Positions 1 through 12,020 of a stretch of 64,000 nt of DNA are shown one piece after another. The stretch is from Coprinopsis marcescibilis (taxonomy: Eukaryota; Basidiomycota; Agaricomycetes; Agaricales; Psathyrellaceae). Numbering within the stretch: position 1 is the first letter of the stretch; each line of letters starts with the position of its first letter. Made by a program: the position numbers and the translations under genes. The notes under the pieces were generated by a model that was not told the origin of the DNA, searched no databases, and saw only the letters and a list, made by a program, of their open reading frames with translations. The stretch spans positions 620,001 to 684,000 of the forward strand of contig ML210147.1 of the NCBI GenBank assembly GCA_004369085.1. Direction: 5' to 3'.

Positions 1-55
1 AATAGAATGATATATTTACACTGTCCTTATTGTGTTGTGGGGTCTAAGCTCGTCT

Positions 56-2214
56 TTAAGTGCTACTACGGGGAATTTCTTCCACTAAAAATGGATTCGA
101 ACTTCTAGCCCGAGCTTCTAGGTGTACGCCCGGTCCTTGGATGTCGTCATAGCTGGGTTGGAGGGATGGCCCAGGCGCCATCTCCAAGCCCGGTTGTTCG
201 TAAAGGAGCCTGTCTCCCTGGGCGAAAGAATTTGCACTTCTTCGACTAGAAGAGTTTCTCCGTATCGGTTTCCTATCACTCTGCAAAAAAGAAAATTAGT
301 TCCATAGTCTATACAGAAGGAAAATGGACGTGGACATACCGTCCCAGAATCCTTCCTATTGTCATAAGTGTCCAAACCAAGCGTGACGTCCCGCATAACA
401 TACGATTCATCCTGCGCGGCTCTCTTGCTGAGAAACCGCACCTGGCTCCCACAGGCCCACAGCACGCAGCCTGCGGGCAAACCTGCAAGGCATATCCCCG
501 CAAGAATGAGACAAGAATTGCGTCTGCCAATGTTTTGGAACATGTGAACTGCGAAGGAAGGGGCAAAGGCGGCGTAAAGGCTGCGGACGAACAAGCCAGC
601 GATTATGACCGAGGAACTGAGGGAGGGGTATAAGTCGGTACAGTAGGCCAATAAGGAGATATTGACGAGTGCCAGCCCAGCGCCAATCGGGACACCGGAC
701 GCTATTGGCACCATGAAGTTTAGTCGAGGAGTCGATGTAAGACCGAACCACACGAGGCCGCCGGATATGGATACCACACCAATTAACAGGCCGGGTAGCC
801 GCGTTTCTGGTTTAAGCTCGACCTGGACGTATGCATGGGGATTCTGAGCGAGAATCTGGTCGTTTTTGTATTGGAGTTGCTGGCGTCGATGGGTGTGCTT
901 GGGTTGGAGGTAGGCAAAGTACACTACTGCGCCAATGAGATTTCCAATCCAAGGGGCTAAAAACACCAATCCCGATTTGCTCAGAGAAAATTCGTAGTTC
1001 TCTCGGTAGAAGAGGGGGAAAACCTAAACAGTGCGGTTTAAGCAAAGAACGCTGTTCGAGGAAGAAGACGGACCTGTAGCAGGATGAAGAACACTCCGTG
1101 GACAAAGGCATAATATAACATCGTAAAGAGGAAGATTGGCTCCAATACAAGCATTGCTGTGTGTACAGTCAGCGATATCCAAATTAACCCGGTGCGAGGA
1201 ATTACTGAGAGGGGTCAACAAGGTCTGCCATGCGTCCTTGGTCCTGAACTGTGTCCGACACACTTGATAGGGGGAGACGCCCTCATTCGAAGCCCTGTAG
1301 AGTCGTTTGATGACGTTTAGGTCAGTTTCCGGCAGGAATAATAGCACAACGGCAAACAGTGCTGCCCAAAATGCGGATAACGCGATAATCCATCGCCATG
1401 AGACGTGTTGCCCCATAAGGCTTGCTGGAACAGGCCCAAAAGTGGGTGCGCTGTAGAGCAGAGTGGTAAAGATCGCAGTCAGAGGAACACGCTCCTCTGG
1501 GGTAAAGAGGTCTGATACGGTGTGGTTGAATATGGGTATAGCGGTCGACCCAAATAGAGCAGCGCAGAATCGGAAGACGAGGCAAGCCGTAATATTTGGA
1601 GCCAGAGCTGATCCTGTGGCGAACCCTACAAAGATGATGTTGGATAGATGTGATTGTGAATCTGCCTCGTTACGAACCGGTGAAACAGATGCTGGATAAG
1701 ATATAGGTCAGGCGGCGGCCAATGAGGCCGCTGAGAGGCGCCCCAAGGAGGGAACCAAACGCAATTGCCTTGACATCAGTTGAGAATGAATGCAACTGAA
1801 AACACGCGTTTGGCTGCGTACAAGATTCACCAGGCCAACTCCCATTGTAACGAGGAGAAATGATGATGAGAAATAGGATTGGATCTGTGGTTGAGCGCCG
1901 ACCTGTCACAGAAACGTTGAATCAGGGAAGATGTCGACATCATGGAAGCACGACGACACTGACGTAGAGTGTTGGGAACATCTCACTGCGAACAGATGAG
2001 CGAACAGGGCAAGTTTGAAAGGACGAAATGCTTACATTGGGAGGAGGAGATTGCATATTATACAAACTATGAAAATGCGCCTTGGTTTGCTCCAATTACG
2101 CGGATGCCTTTCACGAGGGAGCTGATACGGTGCAGGGGGAGGTACTATCTGGTCAATGTCGAGCTCAGCCTTCCAGACAGAGGCCTTTTTCTGGCTGAAC
2201 CGGGTGGGAGGCAT
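56..2214 (-). CDS. MFS transporter, DHA1-like
   Basis: Membrane permease of the major facilitator superfamily, probably a proton antiporter of the drug/polyamine branch; the substrate cannot be read from sequence. The start is the ATG at 2214; the N-terminal cytosolic part carries the NWSKPRR segment typical of fungal DHA1 proteins just before the first membrane helix. Several short introns break the first third (one exon near 1950-1980 is only about 28 nt). A long central exon holds GLIGRR (loop 2-3), FTPEERVPLT and the MGQHVSWRW segment, then helices and a central loop, then VFLAPWIGNLIGAV. A last 59-nt intron (281-339) joins a hydrophilic 75-residue tail ending at 56. About 12 membrane helices are expected. 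Family call is strong; the N-terminal exon ends are approximate. Confidence 0.85.
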
Positions 2215-2600
2215 GGGGTGGAACGGAAAGGAGAGAGGACGACATGGCTTGGGAGAGATTGAATATATATGAGTTGTAATGATCGTACAAGTAGTGTATC
2301 GGGGATGAAGGAGTATCAGAAACAGAGTAAATCAACGCGCTATTCACGCAGGAAGCAGCTCAGTTGGAGACGGCACTGATTGATATGTCAGGCGGACATC
2401 GGCGGACCGGTTGGGGCCAAGGTGGGGAAAGTGATGGGATCGTGTGAATGTAGACAGGACTGCAAAGACAATAAGAGTTGCCGGATTGGGAAGAGGATAA
2501 CAATTAGCAGGTCTATAAGGTTCTGTCACCGTCACTGGCCTGCATTTATAGTCTTTCTTCCTTTCCTCTTTTCTTACTGCTGGCTATCTCTCCCTCCGCC
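2215..2600. other. Divergent intergenic region
   Basis: 386 bases between the divergent starts of the MFS transporter (-) and the Clp1-like gene (+). It presumably holds both promoters. A pyrimidine-rich stretch (about 2545-2595) lies just before the Clp1-like ATG, as is common in fungal leaders. No convincing gene is seen. Confidence 0.5.
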
Positions 2601-3672
2601 ATGGAACATAATAACCAATCTCACTCTCAAAAACCGCAAGTCGACCTTCAAGACAGCCGCAGGTCTGCTGCTACTCACCAATCTGCAATGCCCTCCTTTT
2701 TCGCAAAACCATTCCCGCCACCTGGCCTGACCGACGTTCCTGTGGAATATATCATCAAGCAACTTCACGACATGGCCCCTCAGTTTTGGGACAGGCCAGA
2801 CACAGCTGACTGCACAATCGGTACGTTCTGTTATCGCTCGTCCAAGCACGGGGTCCTCAGTCTGCATTGCAGTCATTCCAATACCTCATGCGCAAAACCC
2901 CTCGCAATCTTTCCCATTGGAACCAACAGGCTCGACCTCAATCAGCTTCGAGCATTCCGGTGGTGGAAACCGCAGAGCTACACAACCACCGGCTAATGCA
3001 GTTCCTCGTTTGTCCCTGGAGGTCAGTGCTCTTCTCATCCGCACATGACACACATATCTAAACGGCCAATAGCTGCACATGGACTACCTTTCAGCCCACT
3101 CAACGTACCTCCGAAGTCTCTTCAGCGGTGCTCTTCCTCTCGACCTCATGTACGCTCAATCACCACCAAGATCCAGCACTTCCTCGTCAATACCTCCAGA
3201 CCGGCTTCCTCGGTTGATGCCCAGCTCTCCTGATCATCCAATTCTTTTCCTCCCCGTTCCCGACCCCTCTTCTATCCATCTGCTCTTCCACTGGATGTAC
3301 TTTGGTGATGTCTCTTTCATCGCCGAGTGTCTTCGCAGCGGCAAGATTCAATGGGAGGGTATCGCACGGAACGTCGAGTACCTCGGTCTCTCTTCAGAGA
3401 TCAAGCTCTTCCTCGGCCGGTGGTATAATGCTTGGCTAAACCCCACTGAAGTCGAGGCGGAGGCAGATCAGGACATGGCCTACGATTCGGACGGCACAGC
3501 TTATACAGATTCTGACGACGAAGACCGGATGTCATCGTCAACAGAATCTGATTTGGACGACGAGCTAGAAAAGCTCAAGGAACCCTCGAGTAGAGGGCGC
3601 AACGACTTCTCCGTCAAAGCAATCTCCTTCCAGTCCTTCATCGCACCCGCCGTCCTGCAGTCAACAACATGA
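2601..3672 (+). CDS. clp1: Clp1-like (clampless1) developmental regulator
   Basis: Homologue of Clp1, a basidiomycete protein needed downstream of the mating-type homeodomain genes for clamp-cell formation and the dikaryotic/pathogenic programme. Three exons were traced: 2601-2820, 2873-3021 and 3073-3672, giving 322 residues. Splicing restores an N-terminal segment reading WDRPDTADCTIVIPIPH, then LHMDYLSAHSTYLRSLFSGA, which resembles a BTB/POZ-type fold, and then the core with HLLFHWMYFGD and IARNVEYLGLS. The C-terminus is acidic and Ser-rich (DSDDEDRMSSSTESDLDDE). A second in-frame ATG lies at 2688. The name rests on recalled similarity to Coprinopsis Clp1 sequences; no search was run. A BTB-like protein of other function is the alternative. 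Confidence 0.62.
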
Positions 3673-4583
3673 ACCCTGCTTGATTAACTTATCCCGCCGA
3701 TACGCCAGCCAGTTCCTTCCCGTCCGATCTTTTTAATTCGTCTTTTTGGGACCTGCTTTCTTTTTCGTCTCTTTGGATTTTTAGCCGACGAGGTTATCTT
3801 ACACTCCTTTGCATCCCACCGATAGCCTTTTCGCTTCTGGATTTCTCTCTGGCTCGAGGTTGAGGTGAACTAGTTAATCACCCAGCTTCCTTTCGTATTA
3901 CATTATTCGAACGCCCTTCTTATTTTACATTGCATCGTCGGAGACGAGTGACGTCTCTTCACCCCATTCTTTCTTCTTTGCTTTCGTGGGTCGCCAGAAC
4001 GATCTATTTGCCCTTGTCATTTCTGGACCGTTTGCTCATGTCCTTGTAACCCTGTACCACCACCATCTGTCGATATAGTTATTCTCAAAGTAAACGTTAT
4101 TCACTACGGTCCACGCAAAACCTCGAGGATTTTCGAGATCCGCCCCACTCTCGTGATCATTGCATACAGCTCCAATGCTTCAAACTCCCGCGCTCCCTGC
4201 TTTCTTATTGTTTCGAGGTTGCGATGTAACCGGGAATATGTCTTGGCTCCCCTTGGCGACGTCGAATTACATCACAGTTGCCTGTTAAGGCATTCCAGGA
4301 GAACAAAAAGCGAAAAGAACAAAAAGGCCTCTTATTGCCTGCCACGCGGTCATAAAAACGACGGAAATGTCTTGAAATTCTTGTTTTTTGTTGGCGAAGC
4401 TACAGATAAATGGAAGTGCTCGAAGGGCCGAATGCAAAGTGCGGCTGAATTCTGGTATTCTGTGGAAGTAAAAGAAGCGCCCAGCTACGACTGAATAAAC
4501 ACCATGGCGTCTCCAAGACATGCTGACCTACAGGTTTCTTTTTTCTGCTCTGATTGAGAGTACAACACAAGCAGAACCTCATC
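3673..4583. other. Convergent intergenic region
   Basis: 911 bases between the stop of the Clp1-like gene (+) and the stop of the AGC-like kinase (-). The first 400 bases are T- and C-rich, as expected for a long 3' untranslated region of the Clp1-like transcript. A 113-codon open frame at 4153-4494 (+) shows no recognisable protein features and overlaps the kinase 3' region in antisense, so it is not called. Confidence 0.5.
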
Positions 4584-6170
4584 CTAATTGATCCACTCTG
4601 TGCGAACTTTAAGGGGATGCTGTTTTCCAACTTGAAGACCCGGAACCTGACTCTGTTTCGGCAGGGGACCGCCTTGATATAACGTATCAGACAGCTTCCA
4701 TTTATCTGGCAAAAAGGGCGGCTGTCGTGTAATACGCCCGTTAGTTCACGACAAGACCGATCCACACCATTAATTATACTCACTAGGTATTGTTTATTCC
4801 GCAATCTCTCCCAGTCAATGCCCTTGAGCCATGGGTGACTGAGAACATCGTCCAAGGCCGGCCTGCGTCTTGGGTCCGGCTCGAGTAGCGATTCCACAAG
4901 GCCCTTCAGGTGGGTTCCAACCCTCATGCCATCTGGCCAATTGAGCACCTTTTGTTGCTTTCGTCTCAGTACCTCAAGTGGATTGTCACCACCGAACGCC
5001 TGTCGTGGATTTGCACGCATTAGGTCAGAATACAGATATCTCGTTCAAGTTGCTGTGATCCACGTACCAGCTTATTCGCGAGCATCTCGAAGAGAAGGCA
5101 TCCGCTACAGTACCAGTCGATTGCCTTCCGTTCTTCACAGACCTCGGCGGCTGGGCGATTTGAAGGCCCAGACAACGGCGGACCATCGAAGTGCACCATC
5201 TCGGGCGGCATATAAGCTGGCGTGCCATTTTCCCATGACTTTCTATCATCGTGAGCACGGGCAGAAAGTCCAAAGTCCGTTAGGATCAGGTACCCGTCTT
5301 CTCCTAACAGGAAATTCGCCGGCTTGATGTCGCAGTGCACGTAGTCCGCCGCGTGAACGGCTTCGATTGCGAGGACAACGTTTGCGTAGTAAAAGGCAGC
5401 CGTGTGTGTGGAGAGCTTGCCCTTTCGAGATAGAAGCTGAAGCAGATTACCGCCAGGAGCCATCTCGAGCATGGTATATAGGTTCACGCGGTCTTCGAAT
5501 ATTTGGACTATACCAGTTATGAATGCATTCCAAGGAAGGACCCCAAGAGAGATACGTTCTGATTCGATAGCCAGTTGGTGATACTTTGGCTAGAGAAAGC
5601 TTTCAGTGCTTGTCCCGCATCTTTTTGGAAATACCTTACATGCTCAATTTTCCGTCTCATTTTCTTTCGTACGACCTTCATGGCGTATAAGGTACCCGGC
5701 CTATCCAGTGGGTGTTCATTGCGCGTAGTCCGAGCCATCAAGACCATCGATTCTCCTCCTTGGCCTGTTAACGCATGGGGATTTTAGTCACAGACTGTGA
5801 CTACCTTGGGAGCAGCGAAAATATTTACCCAGGTTTCTAACTGCTTCAAGATCCCTCAAGGTCAGTGGAGGGGGGCGTTGATCCACGGGCATTACCAGCT
5901 CTGCAGGTACATGAAGCTGCAATCAAATGATAATAGGATTTAACAATCATTTTTCAAGCAAAGTCAGATCGCTGCATAAAAGAAGGCACACACCTTTGGA
6001 TAGAAAAAGTCGCCATCATATGCGCCAACGTACCGCTTTCCGACCTTGGATGCAGCAATCAGAGCGAACCCCTTGGCTTTCTCAGTTTTTGGGGACAGTG
6101 AGGGCGGAAGCTCTGGGCTTTGAGGATCGGCTGATGCCTGCTTTGAACGACCTCGACGGGTGGGTGGCAT
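4584..6170 (-). CDS. Divergent AGC-like serine/threonine protein kinase
   Basis: Protein kinase with AGC-type architecture, 419 residues in six exons (6170-5994, 5916-5829, 5764-5640, 5583-5068, 4999-4784, 4721-4584; all phases agree). Visible motifs: glycine loop NLGQGGESMVLMA, the ATP-anchoring Lys in YAMKVVRKK, catalytic loop YVHCDIKPANFLL, DFG in LTDFGLSA, the GTPAYMPPEM APE-like motif, AIDWYCSG of subdomain IX, and HPWLKGIDWERL like the PKA/AGC C-lobe end, followed by a short AGC-like tail. Oddities: the HRD arginine is Cys (HCD), the third Gly of the P-loop is Ser, and the activation segment lacks the usual TFCGTPEY. Catalytic Asp, Lys and DFG Asp are present, so activity is possible. 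An upstream ATG at 6209 would add 13 residues. Substrate unknown. Confidence 0.85.
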
Positions 6171-6800
6171 AGTCAATTCGAGCTGGCTGGGAGCAAGAAG
6201 AGTAAACAAAAAAGACAGATCTCATACGCCTGGAATTTATTGCAATGGTTTACTCTTGATGGTGGCCCAAGTGGCCCCAGCAGGTGGCCTGCGACATCCC
6301 ATCCATTGTCCTCTCGGATTGATGGCAACCCCGACCTGCCAAGATAAATAATAGCAAGTGCCGCGTGAATAATGGTACTGGCACAAGACTGTCAAGGCAC
6401 GAGATTTGCTTTATCTGTTATTCCTTAGTTGTGAATTAAACAGAGAACACAAAGAAATGTTACGGCTCACTGAGCATGCCCGCCAGACTCGGACTGTGTC
6501 TTTATGGAGATCCAAGTCCGCAGAATGGCCAGCCTCCCAGGCTTGAAAATCTTCTTGGGATTCTCTTGGAACTTAGCGCGCTCGTTTTCCGTGGATGATA
6601 TGTTTGGGTGCAAATCGTGCCGGAGAGTCGAAAAAGTTATGTCTGCACCCCTGGAGCCGAAGAAACAGCCTCCACCAATTCGGCACAGCGGGTTTGACGA
6701 AACTTCATTTATGGGTCTCCATGCCCCTCTGTTTGAACCCTGACACCACCTTCTGTTTCCAAACTCTCCGCATTCCTTTCCACAGCGAGCAGGAGCAGCG
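6171..6800. other. Divergent intergenic region
   Basis: 630 bases between the starts of the AGC-like kinase (-) and the inositol-pentakisphosphate 2-kinase gene (+). It probably contains both promoters. Short open frames at 6504-6743 and 6595-6813 (+) show no protein-like features. Confidence 0.5.
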
Positions 6801-8289
6801 ATGCCAAGTATAGGACAGACAACCCCGGGAGACTGGAGATACGTGTCAGAGGGTGGAGCAACAATCGTGTTTTCCTATCGCGGGCCCGACAACCCCAACT
6901 TTAACGGTACGGTGCTGAGATTGCGGAAAGCGTTGGTCCCTGTGTTCAGGAAACGTTCCAATACGATCGAAGATGCCAGCGCTCGTCCGGATACATTAGA
7001 CGAAGAAGAACCAGACGATCCGACCATCGAATACCAGACAAAATGCATGTCGAGGTTGATACCCCTCGAGCATTTGCCTCGACTCGAAACAGTCGATCTC
7101 GACCGAGATTGGCTGGAAAGGCTGGTAGCGTCGCAAAATCTGAATCGTCCTGAAGTCCGTAGAGGGAAAGATGGGATTGATGTTAATCGGAAGAAGGGTG
7201 TTCTTGCGACAGATCTCGTTGGTGGGAATTGGCTTGCGGTAGAGATCAAGGTGAACTAAACTCCAGCTTTTGAGAAACTTTGTTAACGCCCACTGCTTTT
7301 TTTAGCCAAAATGGGCGTTCCTTCCCGGAACTACACATCTCTCAGAGTCCACCAAGCCTGTGAAGACGCAAACATGTAGATTTTGCATGCACAATCACCT
7401 GCGCACCACCAAAGGAACGATCGTTCCTATGGCCTACTGTCCTCTCGATCTGTTCTCCGAGGATGAAGAACGAATGAAGACTGCGGTTAATGCGCTTTGG
7501 GATTCTTGGACCGAAAGCGAAGGGACTGTTAATAACCTCAAGGTTTTTGCCCATGGAAAGATGCTCCATCCCGCAGACGTGAGTCTTATCATTGTTATGT
7601 TTGCCTATCATACCCATGACGATGTCTAGGCGAAGCTCATGGTCTCGCCAGACTTCACCGCTGAGGCCGGTATACAAGCGATTCGCGACGCGTTCACCTC
7701 ATCTATAGTCCTGACTCTCAAAGCAACTCCTGTTCTCAGCATCCTGTCAAAACTTCAGCGAACGTTGGATACATTGGACATAGAGGGGCTTTCCAAGCTC
7801 TGGAGGCACACCGAACTCTCAGCTCCGTTATACCGAACAACATTTGCCGAGTTTTTCAATTCACGGGAAACCGACGATCGAACCGGGCCACCATCGACAC
7901 CATTGGGAGTTAGCTCTCTTTTCCTCTCGTCGCCCGAACCAAGTATACCGGACTGGGTTGGCTTTTTGGACTCTTATCTCTCTCCATTTAGCTCCCAACT
8001 CGATCACGCCAACCCTACACCCAAAGACCTTCGATACTACCTCCTGGCATATTTGCTATCGGCGACGTTCAAGGACTGTTCTGTGATTGTTCGGCTCGAC
8101 TTTCTGCGCCCTAATAGCGAACCCAAGATTGAGATCAAGCCCAACACTGTCACTGTCATCGATCTCGATCCAAAGAGTATGGATAAATTGAGAGGTTGGG
8201 AGAAGTTGGACAAGGAGATTGCGACTATTTACGCGAAAAATACTCAGAAGAGAACTTGTGTTGATGCCAACAGCATCAACCCCACATAA
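6801..8289 (+). CDS. IPK1: Inositol-pentakisphosphate 2-kinase
   Basis: Phosphorylates inositol pentakisphosphate at position 2 to make phytate (IP6), a cofactor for mRNA export and a precursor of inositol pyrophosphates; the yeast enzyme is nuclear. Three exons, 6801-7250, 7306-7578 and 7630-8289, all joined in phase 0, give 460 residues. Family marks: N-terminal EGGATIVFSYRGP and GTVLRLRK (nucleotide-binding strands), PKWAFLP near the start of exon 2, the putative zinc-binding CRFCMHNH, a long helical C-lobe, YLLAYLLSATFKDCSVIVRL, and the metal-binding/catalytic VIDLDPKSMDKL near the end. Length fits fungal Ipk1 proteins. Confidence 0.92.
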
Positions 8290-8560
8290 TTATCCTACCT
8301 ACGTTTCCTGTATTATAGCCAATTACCGAGTAGGTAGCCAGCCCTCATGTTGCATGTCCTTCTTATGAAAAGTAAATTGTCAAATGTTTGAATCGATGGC
8401 TTCAGGACTCTTCACGTGGAAACCCCGCCCGCCGACACCTTCATGATTCAACCCGGAGCTACATGTGCAACAGGGTTGAAGGTCCGTCCGAAGGTAAGGA
8501 AGTCACCCACAGCTTTCACTCCAACCACCATATCCTAACGCTGCAAACATTCATCCTACA

Positions 8561-10250
8561 ATGGCCTCCATCGGGATCGTTAGAAACCAATTCCGAGTAT
8601 CCTCAAGAACCCTCGCGTCGGCCGCAGCGCGACGTCACGGTCGTCGAAGGGTTTCGACGTACAACACAGATGTCGCGGGGTTGACGGAGGATGAAGTAGA
8701 GGTGAGAAACTGACCTATATATTCATCTTCAAACTGACTCGGAGCCCCTGTCGTCTTGGTTTACAGTTCAGGAACGCGGTTACCGAGTTTGCGCAGAAGG
8801 AAATCGCCCCTAGAGCCGCAGAGATTGATAAGACGAACACATTCCCTTCGGTGTGCCCACTCCTCTATCCGAACAAGCTTTCAAGCGATTGAGCGTCGGA
8901 AATAGGATGTCTGGACGAAACTGGGTGACATGGGCCTCCTTGGAATCACCGTTGACCCCAAATACAGCGGCCTTGGTCTAGGATACTTCCAACATACACT
9001 CGCGATGGAAGCTCTTTCAACTGCATCTGCTTCAGTTGCACTCTCCTACGGCGCCCACTCCAACCTTTGCGTTAACCAGATCCACCGGCACGGCACAGAG
9101 AAGCAGAAGGAAAAGTACCTCCCTGACTTGATTAGTGGCCAGAAAGTGGGGAGTCTCGCGATGAGCGAGACAGGGAGTGGCAGTGATGTTGTTAGCATGA
9201 AGCTCCGTGCCGACAAGATTCCTGGAGGTTGGAAGTTGAATGGAAACAAGTTCTGGTCAGTCCCATGTCATGTCTATCATCAGGTTATCTGAACGTGTTT
9301 ACAAGGATCACCAATGGCCCCGTTGCGTCAACATTGGTAGTATACGCAAAGACATCTCCCGAGAAGGGTTCCAAGGGAATAACCGCCTTCATTGTGGAGA
9401 GAGGACTTCCTGGCTTCTCGACTAGCCCCAAACTCGACAAGTTCGGGATGAGGGGCAGCGACACCTGTGAATTGGTGTTTGAAGACTGTGAAATTCCAGA
9501 AGGTAGACCGCAAGTTTTCATGGGGTAGTCAGTGATTGACAAACTTGTAGAAAACGTTTTGGGAAAGGTGGACAGAGGCGCAGCGGTGTTGATGTCTGGT
9601 CTTGACTTGGAGCGTATTGTGCTGAGCGGAGGACCATTGGGGTATTGCCCTACCACATGCTTTTTGTTCTGCTGTTGACGGGGTTTCTTAGGTTGATGCA
9701 GAGTGCATTTGACTATGCGGTCGAATACGTTCACGACCGCAAGCAGTTCGGTCAACCCATTGGCACTTTCCAGCTCATGCAAGGTAGGTCTAATTCCTAC
9801 CCACGAGTCTCGGTGCTGAAGTCTCGATCATCTGCAGCCAAGATTGCCGACATGTATACTAAGCTGAGCGCCAGTCGTGCATATGTTTATGCCGTTGCCA
9901 AAGCCTGCGATCAGGGCAAGGTCAGCCGGAAGGTATGTCACTGTTCGGGAGTTTCTAGGATGCACATGCTGATTCGGTTTCGGGTGACAGGACTGCGCCG
10001 GAGCCATTCTCTACTCGACAGAAAAGGCCGTTGAGGTGACGTTGGAAGGGATGCAATGCCTCGGAGGCAACGGATATATCAACGGTAAGGTTGAACCGAA
10101 CACAGAGATAACACAGCTAAGAGGATTGTAGATTACCCGATGGGACGGTTTGTTCGAGATGCCCGACTATACACTGTTGGAGCGGGAACTCAAGAAATCC
10201 GCCGTATGCTGATTGGAAGAGAGTTTAACGAGCAGTTCAAGCGAGAATAG
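8561..10250 (+). CDS. IVD: Isovaleryl-CoA dehydrogenase, mitochondrial
   Basis: FAD enzyme of leucine breakdown, oxidising isovaleryl-CoA to 3-methylcrotonyl-CoA and passing electrons to ETF. Nine exons were traced (8561-8701, 8767-8850, 8906-9255, 9306-9502, 9551-9641, 9692-9783, 9838-9932, 9991-10084, 10132-10250), giving 420 residues. The Arg/Ser-rich N-terminus ([20 protein letters not shown]) is a mitochondrial targeting peptide. Acyl-CoA dehydrogenase signatures include [28 protein letters not shown] and [15 protein letters not shown]. The isovaleryl-type segment [16 protein letters not shown] distinguishes it from short- and medium-chain enzymes; its glutamate is at the position of the unusual catalytic Glu of this family. 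An alternative acyl-CoA dehydrogenase specificity is unlikely. Confidence 0.93.
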
Positions 10251-10518
10251 AAGACTACTCCGAGGCTGTTAACCCGATAGTTATTGGCAAGGACAAGAAA
10301 AATAGAACAAATTGCATTCGAGTCAATGTATTCAAAGAAAATCCGGATTGTTAAGGTATCTGGTTATGGCTTGGCGATTGAGGATTCTATTTGTAGAATG
10401 ACTCCCGATCGCCTGTTACCTTTCAAGGTGTGCTGCTCATTTTTCACGAATAACAGATTCATTTGGCCCATATCACTGTCTCCCGCCTTTCTTGTTCCCA
10501 ACCACCATCTCCCTGCCC

Positions 10519-11842
10519 ATGAAGAGCGAAAGCCCTCTGCTCGCTGTCCCGCTCGATCACCAGGGATACATGACGTCCCCCAAGGCCGACCTCAGCGGCA
10601 TCTACTTTGACTTTTCCAAAAGCTCCACCAGCTCCGATCTCAAACTTTCGCCGAACAGCGAGCCCCGAGATTTGTATACCTCTCCCGTCGAAGAGGTCAT
10701 TCAACGCTCTTTATCGCCCCCTGCAACTAGGCCGCGCGCTGTCCATGCTTGCGACAAATGCAGAGAACGAAAGACAAAGGTATGTTTGTTATTCATCTCG
10801 TATATGCGCCGTTTATCCACTTTCCGGTAGTGCAGCGGCGACAAACCCACATGTATGCGGTGTTCCAACCGCGGTCTCATCTGTCATTATACCTCTCGTA
10901 CTCCACGAGCTCGCGGGACGAGCGTTCGGGGCGTTTCTCGCATAGATCCACCCGTTCAGCCCCTCAAAGGATCGCCTCCCCGCCAGCGAGTGCCCAGTTC
11001 AAATCCAGGGCCTTCCGCCAATTTTTGCAAAGACCAGAACAGTGGGCCCCAGAGAGGTTCATCTGCGTTGGATACTCCTACATTTTCTCAATTCCGGCAC
11101 GCGTATAGGCCTTACCCTGCCCCACATCTCGGAACCCAGGGGTATGGCCCCGACAGTGACCGGTATTACTCCCCGCCCAACCATGACGGCCCTTCCAACG
11201 CGCAGTCTTACTCTTCGATGCAAGATTCCCATATCCGCTCAGAGCAAAGCCACACGACAAATAGTCAAGCCTCCCGAACCCATAAGTATGCGCCGTGCGT
11301 CTGTGGCTGCAATCAAATGGTTTCCACCGGACCTATGTACGCTTCTGTGTCGGGGCAGCGCCCCAACACTAGTCAGCAATGGTCTGTAACAACTTTCTTT
11401 CCGACCAGTTTATGACTAACGGAACCCCAGGCATGCTCCGCCTGAAAACCAAACATATAGGATTATGGACAATCCTGCGCCCAGGGTGTCGCCAAATGGT
11501 CGAAAGATTTATTTTGACGACGGTACCTTCAACCCCGACGCGAGGTCTGGGAACACGACGGGCTTTTCTCCCTCTGCCTACTATAACTCCGCCTACCCTA
11601 GCAGCTCTGGAAACGCAAGACCTTCTTCATTCGACAACAACAGCTACGGTCCTGGTCCTGGTACGGATTCTTCGTATGGCCCTGATGACCTTTCTTCTTC
11701 GCTTTCTGCTGCTTCCAACAGCATTTGGGATTCCGCTAATTCGTTTAATTCCTCAGCGAACAGTGTGCGCTGTGTACCGGAATATATACCGTATGTTTCA
11801 AGAAACCCTTTTGACCCTCCAGCCCCGCCATCTGCAAAGTAG
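10519..11842 (+). CDS. Zn2Cys6 binuclear cluster transcription factor
   Basis: Fungal GAL4-type DNA-binding protein, 407 residues in three exons (10519-10779, 10831-11381, 11431-11842). The zinc cluster sits at about residues 81-108: ACDKCRERKTKC, then SGDKPTCMRC and GLIC, i.e. CX2CX6CX6CX2CX6C. Intron 1 falls exactly before the third cysteine, a common position in this family. The rest is low-complexity, rich in Ser, Pro, Tyr, Asn and Gly, with a short Cys cluster (APCVCGCN) and no fungal-specific middle homology domain visible. It lies 268 bp downstream of the isovaleryl-CoA dehydrogenase gene on the same strand; whether it regulates that pathway is unknown. Targets cannot be inferred. Confidence 0.88.
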
Positions 11843-12020
11843 CGGATGACTGAAAACCTTTTTTATAGATTATTCAGACTATAAAGTTGTAAACTACCTT
11901 AGAATATATACGAATCAACTGTACGCGAGCAAGTCCAAAGTGTGAAAGACATCAGATGCTGATCCTTGGCGCCAAGGCCGGCAGCTTATAATTCGTCGGG
12001 TCTTATTTGATAGCTGCAAA

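Noticed and set aside
4153..4494. 113-codon plus-strand frame between the Clp1-like and kinase genes
   Set aside because: No domain, no splice partners, lies in probable 3' untranslated sequence.
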